Origin: Streptomyces sp. LUP47B
GTDB lineage: Bacteria > Actinomycetota > Actinomycetes > Streptomycetales > Streptomycetaceae
Direction of reading: 5' to 3'
Length of the DNA stretch: 64,000 bases
Assembly (NCBI RefSeq): GCF_001746295.1
Contig: NZ_MJAH01000001.1
Span: forward strand, 702,562 to 766,561
Shown: piece by piece, positions 56,096-64,000 of the stretch
Layout of the letters: each line of letters starts with the position of its first letter
Numbering within the stretch: the stretch's first letter is position 1
Program-made: the position numbers and the translations under genes
Notes under the pieces: model-generated
Database searches by the model: none
What the model saw: only the letters and a program-made list of their open reading frames with translations
What the model was told of the DNA's origin: nothing

Positions 56096-56473
56096 TCAGA
56101 TCTTCCAGGAGCGGATCCGCTCGGCGACTTCGGGAACCCGCAGGCGTGTGTCGCGGATCTTCCGTACGAGCTCGGACAGGGCGCCGTAGGGCGGGTCGAT
56201 GCCCTCGCCGGACTGGTCCATGTACTGGGCCGCGACGAACGCGGCGTAGAGGCTGTTGCGGTGCGGGAGCGGCTCGAGGCGCACGATGGTGTGCATGAGC
56301 GCGGCCGCGCGCCAGGCGGCGTCCGGGTCGGCTGCCTGAAGGGTGGGCAGTTTGGTCTTGTGCCGGGCGACGGCGGCGACCAGGGCGGAGTAGTCGGCGA
56401 CGGACATGTCCTCGGAGCCGAGGGCGGTCTCCTGGACATCGAGGAGCCAGGAGACGTCGATGTGCAGGTGCAT
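56096..56473 (-). CDS. Fic/Doc-like toxin component of a toxin-antitoxin pair
   Basis: 125 aa. It starts MHLHIDVSWLL, as Doc-type toxins do, and has the helical core with LPTLQAADPDAAWRAAALMH and PHRNSLYAAFVAAQYMD. The last segment occupies the place of the Fic motif H-P-F-X-D/E-G-N but is degenerate, and is the version seen in the group annotated Fic family toxin-antitoxin component in Streptomyces. The ATG overlaps the antitoxin stop (ATGA), the standard coupling of type II modules. Kinase activity as for Doc cannot be assumed. Confidence 0.75.
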   Translation of the reverse strand: MHLHIDVSWLLDVQETALGSEDMSVADYSALVAAVARHKTKLPTLQAADPDAAWRAAALMHTIVRLEPLPHRNSLYAAFVAAQYMDQSGEGIDPPYGALSELVRKIRDTRLRVPEVAERIRSWKI

Positions 56474-56712
56474 CAGGCGGCCGCGGCCCCGCCGGGGCGC
56501 TCGGCAGGAGGGACTTCGTCGGGGAATGCGTCGTCGAACTCGTCGCGCAGCCGCTCGGCCCAGGCGCTCGCGCCCGTGATGAACTGCTTGCGCTGCATCT
56601 CGCGGACGCCGAGGTCGTGCAGGTACTGCTTGAGGCTCTTGCCCTCGGCGGCCGCGGCCGCGCGGACGCCCTCAAGTTCTTCCTCGGTGAACGGCACGTT
56701 CAGGGATGGCAT
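56473..56712 (-). CDS. Antitoxin of the Fic/Doc-like pair
   Basis: 79 aa. The N-terminal part (LNVPFTEEELEGVRAAAAAEG) resembles ribbon-helix-helix DNA-binding proteins (strand plus two helices), and the C-terminal half (SAWAERLRDEFDDAFPDEVPP) is acidic and would wrap the toxin. It is the first gene of the pair, with a palindrome GGTACCTAGTAGGTACC just upstream for autoregulation. Confidence 0.8.
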   Translation of the reverse strand: MPSLNVPFTEEELEGVRAAAAAEGKSLKQYLHDLGVREMQRKQFITGASAWAERLRDEFDDAFPDEVPPAERPGGAAAA

Positions 56713-56721
56713 ACATCAGAT

Positions 56722-56738
56722 GGTACCTAGTAGGTACC
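56722..56738. promoter_or_regulatory. Operator of the toxin-antitoxin module
   Basis: GGTACCTAGTAGGTACC is a perfect 17-base palindrome centred 17 bases before the antitoxin ATG at 56712, the expected position for an autorepressor site. Confidence 0.7.
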
Positions 56739-56869
56739 GGCTGTGTGAACCGGCAGCGGAGCCGCTGTACATTCCGCATGCCGTCGTCGTGAGCCGGCCG
56801 CAGAAGGCCGCGCCGTGACGTCGGCGACCCCGGCGGGGTGAGCCGTACCGCATCGAAGTGCGCGGGACT

Positions 56870-56893
56870 TGCTATGCAACGAGTTGCATAGCA
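56870..56893. promoter_or_regulatory. PadR operator: perfect inverted repeat
   Basis: TGCTATGCAAC (56870-56880) and GTTGCATAGCA (56883-56893) are exact reverse complements with a 2-base spacer. The padR ATG at 56905 lies 11 bases after it. The 11-2-11 layout resembles the 15-2-15 site of the other PadR gene at 17521. Confidence 0.8.
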
Positions 56894-56904
56894 CGATCGT
56901 CGGC

Positions 56905-57459
56905 ATGGCGCTCGAACACGCGATCCTGGTGTCGCTCCTGGAGAAGCCGGGGTCCGGCTATGAGCTGGCCCGGCGTTTCGAGCGGTCCATCGGCTACTTC
57001 TGGACCGCGACCCACCAGCAGATCTACCGCGTGCTCAAGCGCATGGAGAACGACGGCTGGGTCGACGCCCGTGACGTCCCGCAGCGCGGGCGGCCGGACA
57101 AGAAGGAGTACTCCGTCGCCGACCTCGGCCGGGCCGCTCTGTCCTCGTGGCTGCACGACCCGATCGAGCCTGACAGTGTCCGCCACGACCTGGCGGTGAA
57201 GATCCGCGGGGCCGCCTTCGACGACCCGGCCGCCCTGATCCAAGAGGTGGAGCGGCACCGGCAGGCGCACCGCGACCGGCTGGCGCACTACCTCGCGGGC
57301 GAGGAGCGCGACTTCAGCGGGCCCAAGGCGGCGGCGCCGGACGCGGAAGCAGAGCTCCAGCACGTCGTCCTGCGCGGCGGCATCGCCTACGAGCGGATGA
57401 TGATCGGTTGGCTGGACGATGTGCTGGCCACACTGGCCCGCTTCGGCCCCGACCGCTGA
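56905..57459 (+). CDS. PadR family transcriptional regulator
   Basis: 184 aa from ATG 56905 (MALEHAILVSLLEKPGSGYELARRF in blocks), preferred over 56869 because the upstream ATG lies before the operator. The winged HTH has THQQIYRVLKRMENDGWV and RGRPDKKEYSVADLGRAAL. The C-terminal domain is long and helical (vir_act_alpha type). It precedes the acyl-CoA dehydrogenase gene by 117 bases in the same direction, and both are probably repressed from the 56870 site. Confidence 0.9.
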   Translation: MALEHAILVSLLEKPGSGYELARRFERSIGYFWTATHQQIYRVLKRMENDGWVDARDVPQRGRPDKKEYSVADLGRAALSSWLHDPIEPDSVRHDLAVKIRGAAFDDPAALIQEVERHRQAHRDRLAHYLAGEERDFSGPKAAAPDAEAELQHVVLRGGIAYERMMIGWLDDVLATLARFGPDR

Positions 57460-57576
57460 CCGTCGCCGCGTCGTTCGCCGACTGCTGCGCGCCTCCGGCT
57501 CCCCAGTCTCCAGACTTCCCCCGCTTCTCAAACGTTCTCCAGCTCGAACATCCGTCATCGCAAAGGGGTTCCCGCC

Positions 57577-59301
57577 GTGCCTGACCAACTCCTCTTCAAC
57601 CCGCACACCTACGACCCCGCGCACTTCGATTCCGAGACGCGTCGCCTGCTGCGAGCCACCGTCGACTGGTTCGAGGAGCGTGGGAAGCGGCAGCTGATCG
57701 AGGACTACCGCACGCGCGCGTGGCTCGGTGACTTCCTGGCGTTCGCCGCGAAGGAGAACCTGTTCGCCACCTTTCTGACGCCTTCCTCCGCCGCCGGGGA
57801 GGGGGAGGCGGACAAGCGGTGGGACACCGCCCGGATCGCCGCGCTCAACGAGATCCTCGGCTTCTACGGCCTGGACTACTGGTACGCCTGGCAGGTCACC
57901 ATCCTCGGCCTCGGCCCGGTGTGGCAGAGCACCAACGCCGCCGCCCGCGACCGCGCAGCACAACTCCTCGCCCAGGGCGAGGTGTTCGCCTTCGGACTGT
58001 CCGAGAAAACCCACGGCGCCGACATCTACTCCACCGACATGCTGCTGGAGCCCGACGGCGAAGGCGGCTTCCGCGCCACCGGCTCCAAGTACTACATAGG
58101 CAACGGCAACGCCGCCGGACTCGTCTCCGTCTTCGGCCGCCGCAGCGACGTCGAGGGCCCCGGCGGCTACGTGTTCTTCGCCGCCGACAGCCGTCATCCG
58201 GCCTACCACCTGGTCAAGAATGTCGTCGACTCGTCCAAGTACGTCAGCGAGTTCCGCCTGGAGGACTATCCCGTCCGGGCCGAGGACGTCCTGCACACCG
58301 GCCGCGCCGCCTTCGACGCCGCCCTCAACACCGTCAACGTCGGCAAGTTCAACCTGTGCACCGCCTCGATCGGCATCTGCGAACACGCCATGTACGAGGC
58401 CGTCACCCACGCCCACAACCGCGTCCTCTACGGCCGTCCCGTCACCGCCTTCCCGCATGTGCGGCGCGAGCTGACCGACGCCTACGTCAGGCTCGTCGGG
58501 ATGAAGCTGTTCAGCGACCGTGCCGTCGACTACTTCCGCTCTGCCGGCCCCGAGGACCGCCGTTACCTGCTCTTCAACCCGATGACGAAGATGAAGGTGA
58601 CCACTGAGGGCGAGAAGGTCATCGACCTGATGTGGGACGTCATCGCCGCCAAGGGCTTCGAGAAGGACAACTACTTCGCCCAGGCCGCCGTGGAGATCCG
58701 CGGTCTGCCGAAGCTCGAGGGCACGGTCCACGTCAACCTGGCGCTGATCCTGAAGTTCATGCGCAGCCACCTCCTCGACCCGGCCCACCACCCCGACGTA
58801 CCGACCCGCCTCGACGCCGCCGACGACGCCTTCCTGTTCCAGCAGGGGCCGGCCCGCGGCCTCGGCTCGGTGCGCTTCCACGACTGGCGGCCAGCCTTCG
58901 AGACGTACGCGCACCTGCCCAACGTCGCCCGCCTGCGCGAACAGGCCGACGCTCTCTGCGAGTTCGTCGCCACCGCGGCCCCCGACGCCGAGCAGAGCCG
59001 CGACCTCGACCTTCTCCTCGCCGTCGGCCAGCTCTTCGCCCTCGTCGTGCACGCACAGCTCGTCCTGGAACAGGCCCACCTCACCGGCCTCGACGAAGAC
59101 GTGCTCGACGAACTCTTCGCCGTCGTCGTACGGGACTTCTCCGCACACGCCGTCGAACTGCACGGCAAGGACTCTGCGACCCGGCAGCAGCAGGAGTGGG
59201 CGCTGGGTGCGGTCCGGCGGCCGGTCGTCGACCCGGCACGCACCGAGCGAGTGTGGCAACGGGTCGAGGCGCTGTCCGGCGTGTACGAGATGGCCGAGTA
59301 G
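57577..59301 (+). CDS. Acyl-CoA dehydrogenase family protein (long form)
   Basis: 574 aa from GTG 57577, about 190 residues longer than common acyl-CoA dehydrogenases. FAD-binding and substrate motifs: FAFGLSEKTHGADIYSTDM near residue 138, GSKYYIGNGNAAGLVSVFG near 168, and the C-terminal bundle with GICEHAMYEAVTHAHNRVLYGR and WDVIAAKGFEKDNYF. The C-terminal extension of helices begins near 440. It probably oxidises an acyl-CoA or a related substrate in a pathway sensed by the preceding PadR regulator. The electron acceptor is unknown. A hairpin terminator follows. Confidence 0.88.
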   Translation: MPDQLLFNPHTYDPAHFDSETRRLLRATVDWFEERGKRQLIEDYRTRAWLGDFLAFAAKENLFATFLTPSSAAGEGEADKRWDTARIAALNEILGFYGLDYWYAWQVTILGLGPVWQSTNAAARDRAAQLLAQGEVFAFGLSEKTHGADIYSTDMLLEPDGEGGFRATGSKYYIGNGNAAGLVSVFGRRSDVEGPGGYVFFAADSRHPAYHLVKNVVDSSKYVSEFRLEDYPVRAEDVLHTGRAAFDAALNTVNVGKFNLCTASIGICEHAMYEAVTHAHNRVLYGRPVTAFPHVRRELTDAYVRLVGMKLFSDRAVDYFRSAGPEDRRYLLFNPMTKMKVTTEGEKVIDLMWDVIAAKGFEKDNYFAQAAVEIRGLPKLEGTVHVNLALILKFMRSHLLDPAHHPDVPTRLDAADDAFLFQQGPARGLGSVRFHDWRPAFETYAHLPNVARLREQADALCEFVATAAPDAEQSRDLDLLLAVGQLFALVVHAQLVLEQAHLTGLDEDVLDELFAVVVRDFSAHAVELHGKDSATRQQQEWALGAVRRPVVDPARTERVWQRVEALSGVYEMAE

Positions 59302-59326
59302 GCCCGCCACGCCGTACCCCGGACCG

Positions 59327-59357
59327 GTGGTGGCCGAGCGAACGGCCCGGCCACCAC
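59327..59357. terminator. Hairpin terminator between convergent genes
   Basis: GTGGTGGCC (59327-59335) pairs with GGCCACCAC (59349-59357) over a 13-base loop, between the acyl-CoA dehydrogenase gene and the convergent oxidoreductase gene. Confidence 0.6.
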
Positions 59358-59511
59358 GACCGCGTCCTGTCGGGGAACCGGCACGACACCGCGCTCCTGA
59401 GTGCAGCGGCAGGAGTGGCCGTAGCGCCGGACGCCTCCGACCACGTCTCAACGCGGCCAGGTGGGCCAAGAACCCTCGTTGACGAGGATCAGGCTGTCGG
59501 CTCTCCCGCGC

Positions 59512-60432
59512 TCAGTCCTCGGCGACACGAATGATCGTGCGGCCGGGGAAGCGCTCTCGCGAGGTGAAGGCTGCGGCCGCGTCGGCGAGCGACCGCACCG
59601 CACCGACGCGCACCCGCAGCCGGCCGTCCCGCAGACGCCGGGCGAGGTCGGCGAGGCGCACGCGGTCGGGTTCCACCACGAAGAACACGGCCTGCCCGTC
59701 GTCGGGGCGCACGGTGGGCTGATGGGCGATACTGACGAGCGTGCCGCCGGGGCGCACGAGGGCGGCCGAGCGGTCGAGGATGTCGCCGCCGATCACGTCG
59801 AACACGACGTCGACCTGGCCGGTGTCCTCCCACCGGTCGGCCTCCAGGTCGAGGAACGCGTGCGCGCCCAGGTCAAGGACGGTGTCCCGGTCGGCGGAGC
59901 GGCCCGTGCCGACCACCCGGGCTCCCACTTCGTGAGCGAGCTGGACGGCGATCGAGCCGACGCCGCCGGCGGCTCCGTGGATCAGGACGGTCTGGCCGGT
60001 GGTGAGACGGGCATGGTCGAACAGGCCTTGCCAGGCGGTCAGTCCGGAGATCGGCAGTGCGGCGGCCGCCGTGTGGTCGACGTCGGCGGGGAGCGGGGCG
60101 AGGTTGCGGGCTTCCACCGCGACGTACTCGGCGAGCGAGCCGTCGCGGGCCCAGTCGGTCGGTCCGAAGACCCGCTGGCCGACGGTGAGGCCGGTGGTTC
60201 CGTAACCGAGTTCCGCCACCACCCCCGAGGCCTCGTGGCCGGGCACGCTCGGCGTACGGTCGCGGCCGGCACGGTCGGTCCAGGTCGCGGGCCAGTCCAG
60301 CTCACCCCGGGTGAAGCCGGCGGCGTGCACTCGAACGATGACATCGTTCTCGGCGGCATGGGGGTGGGGAAGGTCCTCCAAGGTCAACCCTGTGATCCCG
60401 GCCTCACGATCCCGGACGGTGATGGCTTGCAT
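59512..60432 (-). CDS. MDR family NADPH:quinone oxidoreductase-like protein
   Basis: 306 aa from ATG 60432, which has AAAGGAA upstream. The more distal ATG at 60579 would add an extension without sense. The N-terminal GroES-like domain has NDVIVRVHAAGFTRGELDW and VPGHEASGVVAELG, the nucleotide-binding site is VLIHGAAGGVGSIAVQLA near residue 143, and the C-terminus ends RTIIRVAED. No structural zinc cysteines, so a quinone or enone reductase is likely. The third MDR reductase in the window with no obvious partner. Confidence 0.9.
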   Translation of the reverse strand: MQAITVRDREAGITGLTLEDLPHPHAAENDVIVRVHAAGFTRGELDWPATWTDRAGRDRTPSVPGHEASGVVAELGYGTTGLTVGQRVFGPTDWARDGSLAEYVAVEARNLAPLPADVDHTAAAALPISGLTAWQGLFDHARLTTGQTVLIHGAAGGVGSIAVQLAHEVGARVVGTGRSADRDTVLDLGAHAFLDLEADRWEDTGQVDVVFDVIGGDILDRSAALVRPGGTLVSIAHQPTVRPDDGQAVFFVVEPDRVRLADLARRLRDGRLRVRVGAVRSLADAAAAFTSRERFPGRTIIRVAED

Positions 60433-60575
60433 GAGCGTTCCTTTCTCGGCGTGTGGGGTGGGAGATGCAAGACGCAGATCCCTCAGTAGATCTTCATTCG
60501 ATGGATCGAACGGGCTCATGACGCAGCAGCCCGCCACGCGGTGACGGCGTCGACCCGACACCGGCTGCCGCCCGG

Positions 60576-61214
60576 TCATCGCGGCCAGGGAGCATCAAGG
60601 ACGCGCTCCACCATGGACGTACGGCGAAAACCCGGAACGAAGTGTTCCAGAATATCCGCGTTGACGGTCCCGTAGGTGGTGTCCGGGCGGTTTTTGAGGC
60701 CGTCGACGAATGCCTGCAGAAATTCCTTCTTGAAATCGCCGCGCGGGTGAGCGGCGACGATAGCGTCCCTCTGGTCGACTTCCAGGCTGTCCATCCTCCA
60801 GCCGATCGCGTCGGTCAGCACGCCGTAATTCGTGGCGGCGACCTCGGGCTCCATACGGCCCGGAATCCCCGGCGTCGTGTGCAGGGCGATCGCCCTCCAG
60901 GTCACCTCGGCTGCGGTCTCGGAGAACCCGTGGTCGAGCAGGAACTTCCGCGCGTGGTCGGCACCGTCCAACTCGAAGCGCTGCTGCGTCTCGGAAAACG
61001 GAATCATAAGGCCCACGTCATGGAACATCGCCGAGACATAAAACAACTCAGGGTCTGGCCGAAGGCCCTTTGCCCGCGCGTGGAGAGAACCGAAGAGAAA
61101 TACCCGCCTGGAGTGATGGAAGATCAGGGGGTTCGTCCTCTCCCGGAGAAATTCCGTGGCCTCCACGACAGCAGATGTCTCGGGTATCTCCACCCCTGCG
61201 ATGATGTCCGTCAT
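60576..61214 (-). CDS. HD domain metal-dependent phosphohydrolase
   Basis: 212 aa. HD-domain metal ligands are visible as FHHSRRVFLFG near residue 32 and AMFHDVGLM near 62, with HARKFLLDHG and ALHTTPG further on. It resembles HD proteins related to cyanamide hydratase (ALHTTPGIPGRMEPEVA). The ATG 61214 follows a purine-rich GGAAGGCAGGGA. The gene lies upstream of the oxidoreductase gene but more than 140 bases away. It is divergent from the GlxA-type regulator, a plausible controller. Confidence 0.85.
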   Translation of the reverse strand: MTDIIAGVEIPETSAVVEATEFLRERTNPLIFHHSRRVFLFGSLHARAKGLRPDPELFYVSAMFHDVGLMIPFSETQQRFELDGADHARKFLLDHGFSETAAEVTWRAIALHTTPGIPGRMEPEVAATNYGVLTDAIGWRMDSLEVDQRDAIVAAHPRGDFKKEFLQAFVDGLKNRPDTTYGTVNADILEHFVPGFRRTSMVERVLDAPWPR

Positions 61215-61349
61215 GACGTCCCTGCCTTCCGATGCGCTGCGCTACGAGGGGACCGTGCGTCCGTTCTCCACAGTGCCGATCGCACGACCCACGGCGCCGC
61301 CTCCGTACGGCCATGAACCCCTCGAATCCGGTCATCCCAGGGTGGGGCA

Positions 61350-62324
61350 GTGAGCACCGCCCCGCATCGGGTGGCGATCCTCGTTTACGACGGCGTCAAG
61401 CTGCTGGACGTCGCCGGTCCCGCCGAGGTGTTCGGGGAGGCGAACCTGCTCGGCGCCGACTACCGGATCACCCTGGTGTCGACGACGGGCGCCGACGCCA
61501 CCTCCTCGATCGGCATGCGCGTGGCCGTCGACGCCAGCACCACCACGCAGCCGGACCCCGACACGTTCCTGATCCCGGGCGGAGACGTCTATCCCAGGAC
61601 CCCCGTCACACGCGAACTCGCCGAAGCGGCCAGGGACCTGGCGGCCCGCGCCGGCCGGGTCGCCTCGGTGTGCTCCGGTGCCTTCGTCCTCGGCGCGACG
61701 GGCCTTCTGGACGGCAGACGGGCGACCACCCACTGGAAGATCACCGGCGAACTCGCCGCACGGCATCCCAAGGCCCATGTCGAGCCGGACGCCATCTATG
61801 TGCGCGACGGCTCTGTGTACACGTCAGCGGGCGTCACAGCGGGCATCGACCTTGCGCTCGCTCTCGTCGAGGAGGACCACGGTCCCGACCTCAGTCGGCA
61901 GGTGGCCCGCTCGCTGGTGGTCTACCTGCATCGAGCAGGCGGCCAATCACAGTTCTCCGCTCCTCTGCAGGGTCCACCACCCCGGTCGCCCGCCCTGCGC
62001 CGAGTCGTCGACCTCGTCACGGCGGATCCGGCCGGTCCCTACTCCCTGACCGAACTGGCAGGACGGCTCAACGTCAGTACGCGTCACCTCACCAGGCTGT
62101 TCCGCGAGGAACTGGGCACCACGCCGGCCCGGTACGTCGAGTCGATCCGCTTCGACATCGCCAAGTCGCTGCTGGACCAGGGGTACAGCGCCACGCAGAC
62201 GGCGTCCATGGCCGGATTCCCGAGTTACGAGAGTCTGCGCCGCATCTTCGCGCGGGAGTTGTCCATCACTCCCGCCGCCTACCAGCGCCGGTTCGCCACC
62301 GCGCGGCGTGAGCAGGCCGGGTAG
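61350..62324 (+). CDS. GlxA family AraC-type transcriptional regulator (DJ-1/PfpI + AraC HTH)
   Basis: 324 aa from GTG 61350 after GGTGGGG. Residues 1-190 are a DJ-1/PfpI-like domain (VAILVYDGVKLLDVAGPAEVF, VASVCSGAFVLGATGLLDGRRATTHW with the nucleophile-elbow Cys). Residues 220-320 are an AraC HTH pair (LTELAGRLNVSTRHLTRLFREELG, TQTASMAGFPSYESLRRIFARELS). Such regulators usually activate neighbouring genes. The divergent HD protein gene is the obvious candidate. Confidence 0.92.
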   Translation: MSTAPHRVAILVYDGVKLLDVAGPAEVFGEANLLGADYRITLVSTTGADATSSIGMRVAVDASTTTQPDPDTFLIPGGDVYPRTPVTRELAEAARDLAARAGRVASVCSGAFVLGATGLLDGRRATTHWKITGELAARHPKAHVEPDAIYVRDGSVYTSAGVTAGIDLALALVEEDHGPDLSRQVARSLVVYLHRAGGQSQFSAPLQGPPPRSPALRRVVDLVTADPAGPYSLTELAGRLNVSTRHLTRLFREELGTTPARYVESIRFDIAKSLLDQGYSATQTASMAGFPSYESLRRIFARELSITPAAYQRRFATARREQAG

Positions 62325-62529
62325 CGCGCGGGCGGCGGCGACAGTGTCGTGCGGGTGCGGGTGAGTCGCTACGGCTGCACAGCCGTACCGAGGGCCCGTC
62401 GTCGCGCCGGGGGCATGGCATCGGGCAGCCGGTCGTTCTTCCAGCGGCACACCGGCCGCCCCCTCTTCTTCCGCGCCGAGCAGCCCGCACGGTCGGCGGC
62501 CCAGCAGCGTTCGGTGCGAGAACGCGCCG
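62325..62529. other. Intergenic stretch
   Basis: Short frames only, leading into a truncated DUF326 gene. Confidence 0.4.
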
Positions 62530-62779
62530 TGACCGCCTACCCATCCGCCCCTGCGCCTGCGCCGACATCTGCAGCGCGACCGCCGCGGTGCTCTCCCGCC
62601 ACACGGGCTACGACGCCAACATCATCCCTGCCGTCCTCCAGGCGTGTGCCTCCGTCTGCAAAGCCTGCAGCGGCGAGTGCGCACGCCACGCCGATATGCA
62701 CGATCACTGCCGGGTCTGTGCCGAGGCGTGCCGCCACTGCGAGGAGGGGTGCAACGACCTGATCGCCTCCTTGGACTGA
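62530..62779 (+). pseudogene. Four-helix copper-binding (DUF326) protein, N-terminally truncated
   Basis: The frame containing 62588 reads from CACADICSATAAVLSRHTGYDAN through ACASVCKACSGECARHADM and HCRVCAEACRHCEEGCNDLIASLD to the stop at 62779. Repeated Cys-X3-Cys and Cys-X2-Cys are those of DUF326 copper-storage-like proteins. The usual first half with its own Cys-rich helix is missing and no good start precedes the motif, so the gene is broken or its 5' end was replaced. Confidence 0.6.
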
Positions 62780-62856
62780 CGGCCGAACCGTCAGCACCGC
62801 TTCGCGACGCCCGAGGGTCGAGTGGGATCACCAGCGGGCGTCCGGACAACCGCCGG

Positions 62857-63760
62857 TCACCCTCCCTGGTTGTCCGTTGCCTTCGGTCCCTGTGTGCCCG
62901 CGGTGGTGGCTGTGCCGGTACCGGCGGCTTCGCCCATGCCCGGGGCGACCGAGCCGTCGCCCGCCACACCGAGTGCCACCTTCGTCCAGCCCGCCTCCCG
63001 CCGGTCGAACATGCGGTAGGCGTCGACGGCGTCCTCCGTGCCTTCCCAGCGGGTGATCAGCGGGGTCGGGTCGAGACGGCCCGTCGCAACCATCGACACC
63101 AGGTCGGGCAGGTAGCGGCGGTGGTTGCAGTTGCCCAGCTTGAGAGTGAGGTTCTTCATGAACGCCTCACCGAACGGATAGTGCTCCACCTGCGGCGGAT
63201 AGACGCCGATGGTGCCGACCGTGCCGGCCTTCGCCGCCATCTGGACGGCCCAGCGGGCCGCGAGCGTCGGCGCGTCGCCCGGCACCCAGGTCTTCCCGTC
63301 CGGGTTCTGCTCCGGAGCCACCTCCTCGCGTTCGTGATCGAACTGCTCGGCCTGCTCCCTCAGCGCGTCGGCGGCCGGCCCGTGAGCGGGCCGCTGGGCG
63401 TCCACGCCCACCGCCTCGATGACTCGGTCGACGCCGATGCCTCCGGTCAGCTCCACAACGGCCTCGACCGGATCCTCCGCATTGAAGTCCACCGTCTCGG
63501 CATGCTGGTCGCGCGCCAGCGCCAGCCGGTCGGCCACGCCGTCCACGACGATGACGCGTCCGGCTCCCTGCAGACGGGCGCAGGCGACTGCGGCCTGCCC
63601 GACCGGACCGGCACCCAGAACCGCCACGGTGTCGCCGTCACCGACCTCCGCCAGCCTCGCCCCGAACCACGCGGTGGGGTAGATGTCGGAGAGCAGAATG
63701 GCCTGGGCGTCGTCGACGGTGTCGGGCAGCGGGACCAGCCCGACATGGGCGTAAGAGGTC
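62857..63760 (-). pseudogene. Zinc-type alcohol dehydrogenase, 5' end cut off by an IS5-family element
   Basis: Glutathione-independent formaldehyde dehydrogenase-like member of the MDR family. Readable from TSYAHVGLVPLPD (about 63755) through IYPTAWFGA, the NAD site VAVLGAGPVGQAAVACA and IEAVGVDAQRP to GWTKVALGV and an unusual Gly/Thr-rich tail. The N-terminal catalytic domain with the zinc ligands is missing. The sequence changes abruptly to the end of a transposase gene at about 63760, indicating insertion of an IS. The ATG at 63627 could give only a partial product. Confidence 0.8.
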
Positions 63761-64000
63761 CTAACAAAGGCGTTGGACGTGTCGGTGGGTGATCAGACAG
63801 GTGGCGAGGCCGAGGAAGGCTTCGTGGATGTCGTCGCGTCTCTCCCAGCGGACCCGGAGACGGCGGAATCCGTGCAGCCAGGCGATCGTGCGCTCGACCA
63901 CATAACGGAAGGTGCCCAGGCCACTGCCGTGTTCTTCGCCCCGTTCGGCGATGACCGGACGGATCCCACGGGCACGAAGCAGTCGCCGGTACTTGTCGTG
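63761..64000 (-). mobile_element. IS5-family transposase, C-terminal part (runs off the window)
   Basis: Leftward frame from the window edge: LLRARGIRPVIAERGEEHGS, then LGTFRYVVERTIAWLHGFRRLRVRWERR, the conserved Tyr-2-Arg-3-Glu end of the IS5/DDE_Tnp_1 domain, and IHEAFLGLATCLITHRHVQRLC with a stop at 63761-63763. The IS end must lie within a few bases beyond, around GAGGTCCTAACAAAG. It interrupts the alcohol dehydrogenase gene. Confidence 0.8.

Noticed and set aside
56872..59469. A leftward frame of 865 codons
   Set aside because: Antisense to the PadR and acyl-CoA dehydrogenase genes; compositionally biased and without motifs.

Overview
The window is about 70% GC with strong G/C bias at third codon positions, GTG/TTG starts, many TetR/PadR regulators and secreted proteases. 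This is typical of a Streptomyces chromosome, probably an accessory or arm region: catabolic and redox genes dominate, no housekeeping or RNA genes are seen, and broken genes are frequent. No tRNA, rRNA, CRISPR array or complete mobile element was found.

Layout. 1-2.1 kb: the end of a Rieske oxygenase and its PDR-type reductase. 2.1-5.0 kb: decayed DNA (maleylacetate reductase remnant, deleted tetR copy), an SDR and a TetR gene. 5.4-8.5 kb: TetR divergent from a DUF1269 gene, then a frameshifted MFS pump. 8.8-13.2 kb: TetR, a doubly frameshifted aldo/keto reductase, and a reductase-P450 operon ending in a deletion fusion of a mycothiol-linked formaldehyde dehydrogenase with a metallo-beta-lactamase-fold gene. 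13.3-17 kb: IclR and IS110 scraps, a glycosyltransferase, a deleted DUF1269 copy, one hypothetical gene and a response-regulator scrap. 17-23.8 kb: SnoaL-like/PadR/oxidoreductase, a YhgE/DUF3533-type membrane protein, a yellow/MRJP-like secreted protein, NTF2-like and SDR genes.

24.7-30.6 kb is the most coherent unit. A TetR gene faces a five-gene operon (SDR, MBL-fold hydrolase, alpha/beta hydrolase, PF10118 ferritin-like putative diiron protein, PDR-type ferredoxin reductase) across clustered TGTCAG/CTGACA palindromes. It looks like a TetR-controlled oxygenase pathway without an obvious described counterpart. 31-43 kb: a propeller-like protein, phosphotransferase, SDR-TetR, oxidoreductase-SnoaL divergent from LysR, a CPBP protease, a TetR/MFS pair with matching operators, and a YCII-family protein.

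43.3-55.9 kb: a secreted S53 peptidase, selA scrap, GT-C mannosyltransferase-like gene, a GT2-methyltransferase fusion, a SpoIIE phosphatase, a membrane protein, a sirtuin, a secreted M4 metalloprotease and a small lipoprotein. 56-64 kb: a Fic/Doc-like toxin-antitoxin pair, PadR plus acyl-CoA dehydrogenase, a quinone oxidoreductase, HD protein, GlxA-type AraC regulator, a DUF326 remnant, and an alcohol dehydrogenase cut by an IS5-family element that runs off the window.

Two themes recur. Three PDR-type reductases each sit beside a different oxygen-activating partner (Rieske, P450, putative diiron). Several loci keep the two ends of a gene or gene pair but lack the middle.
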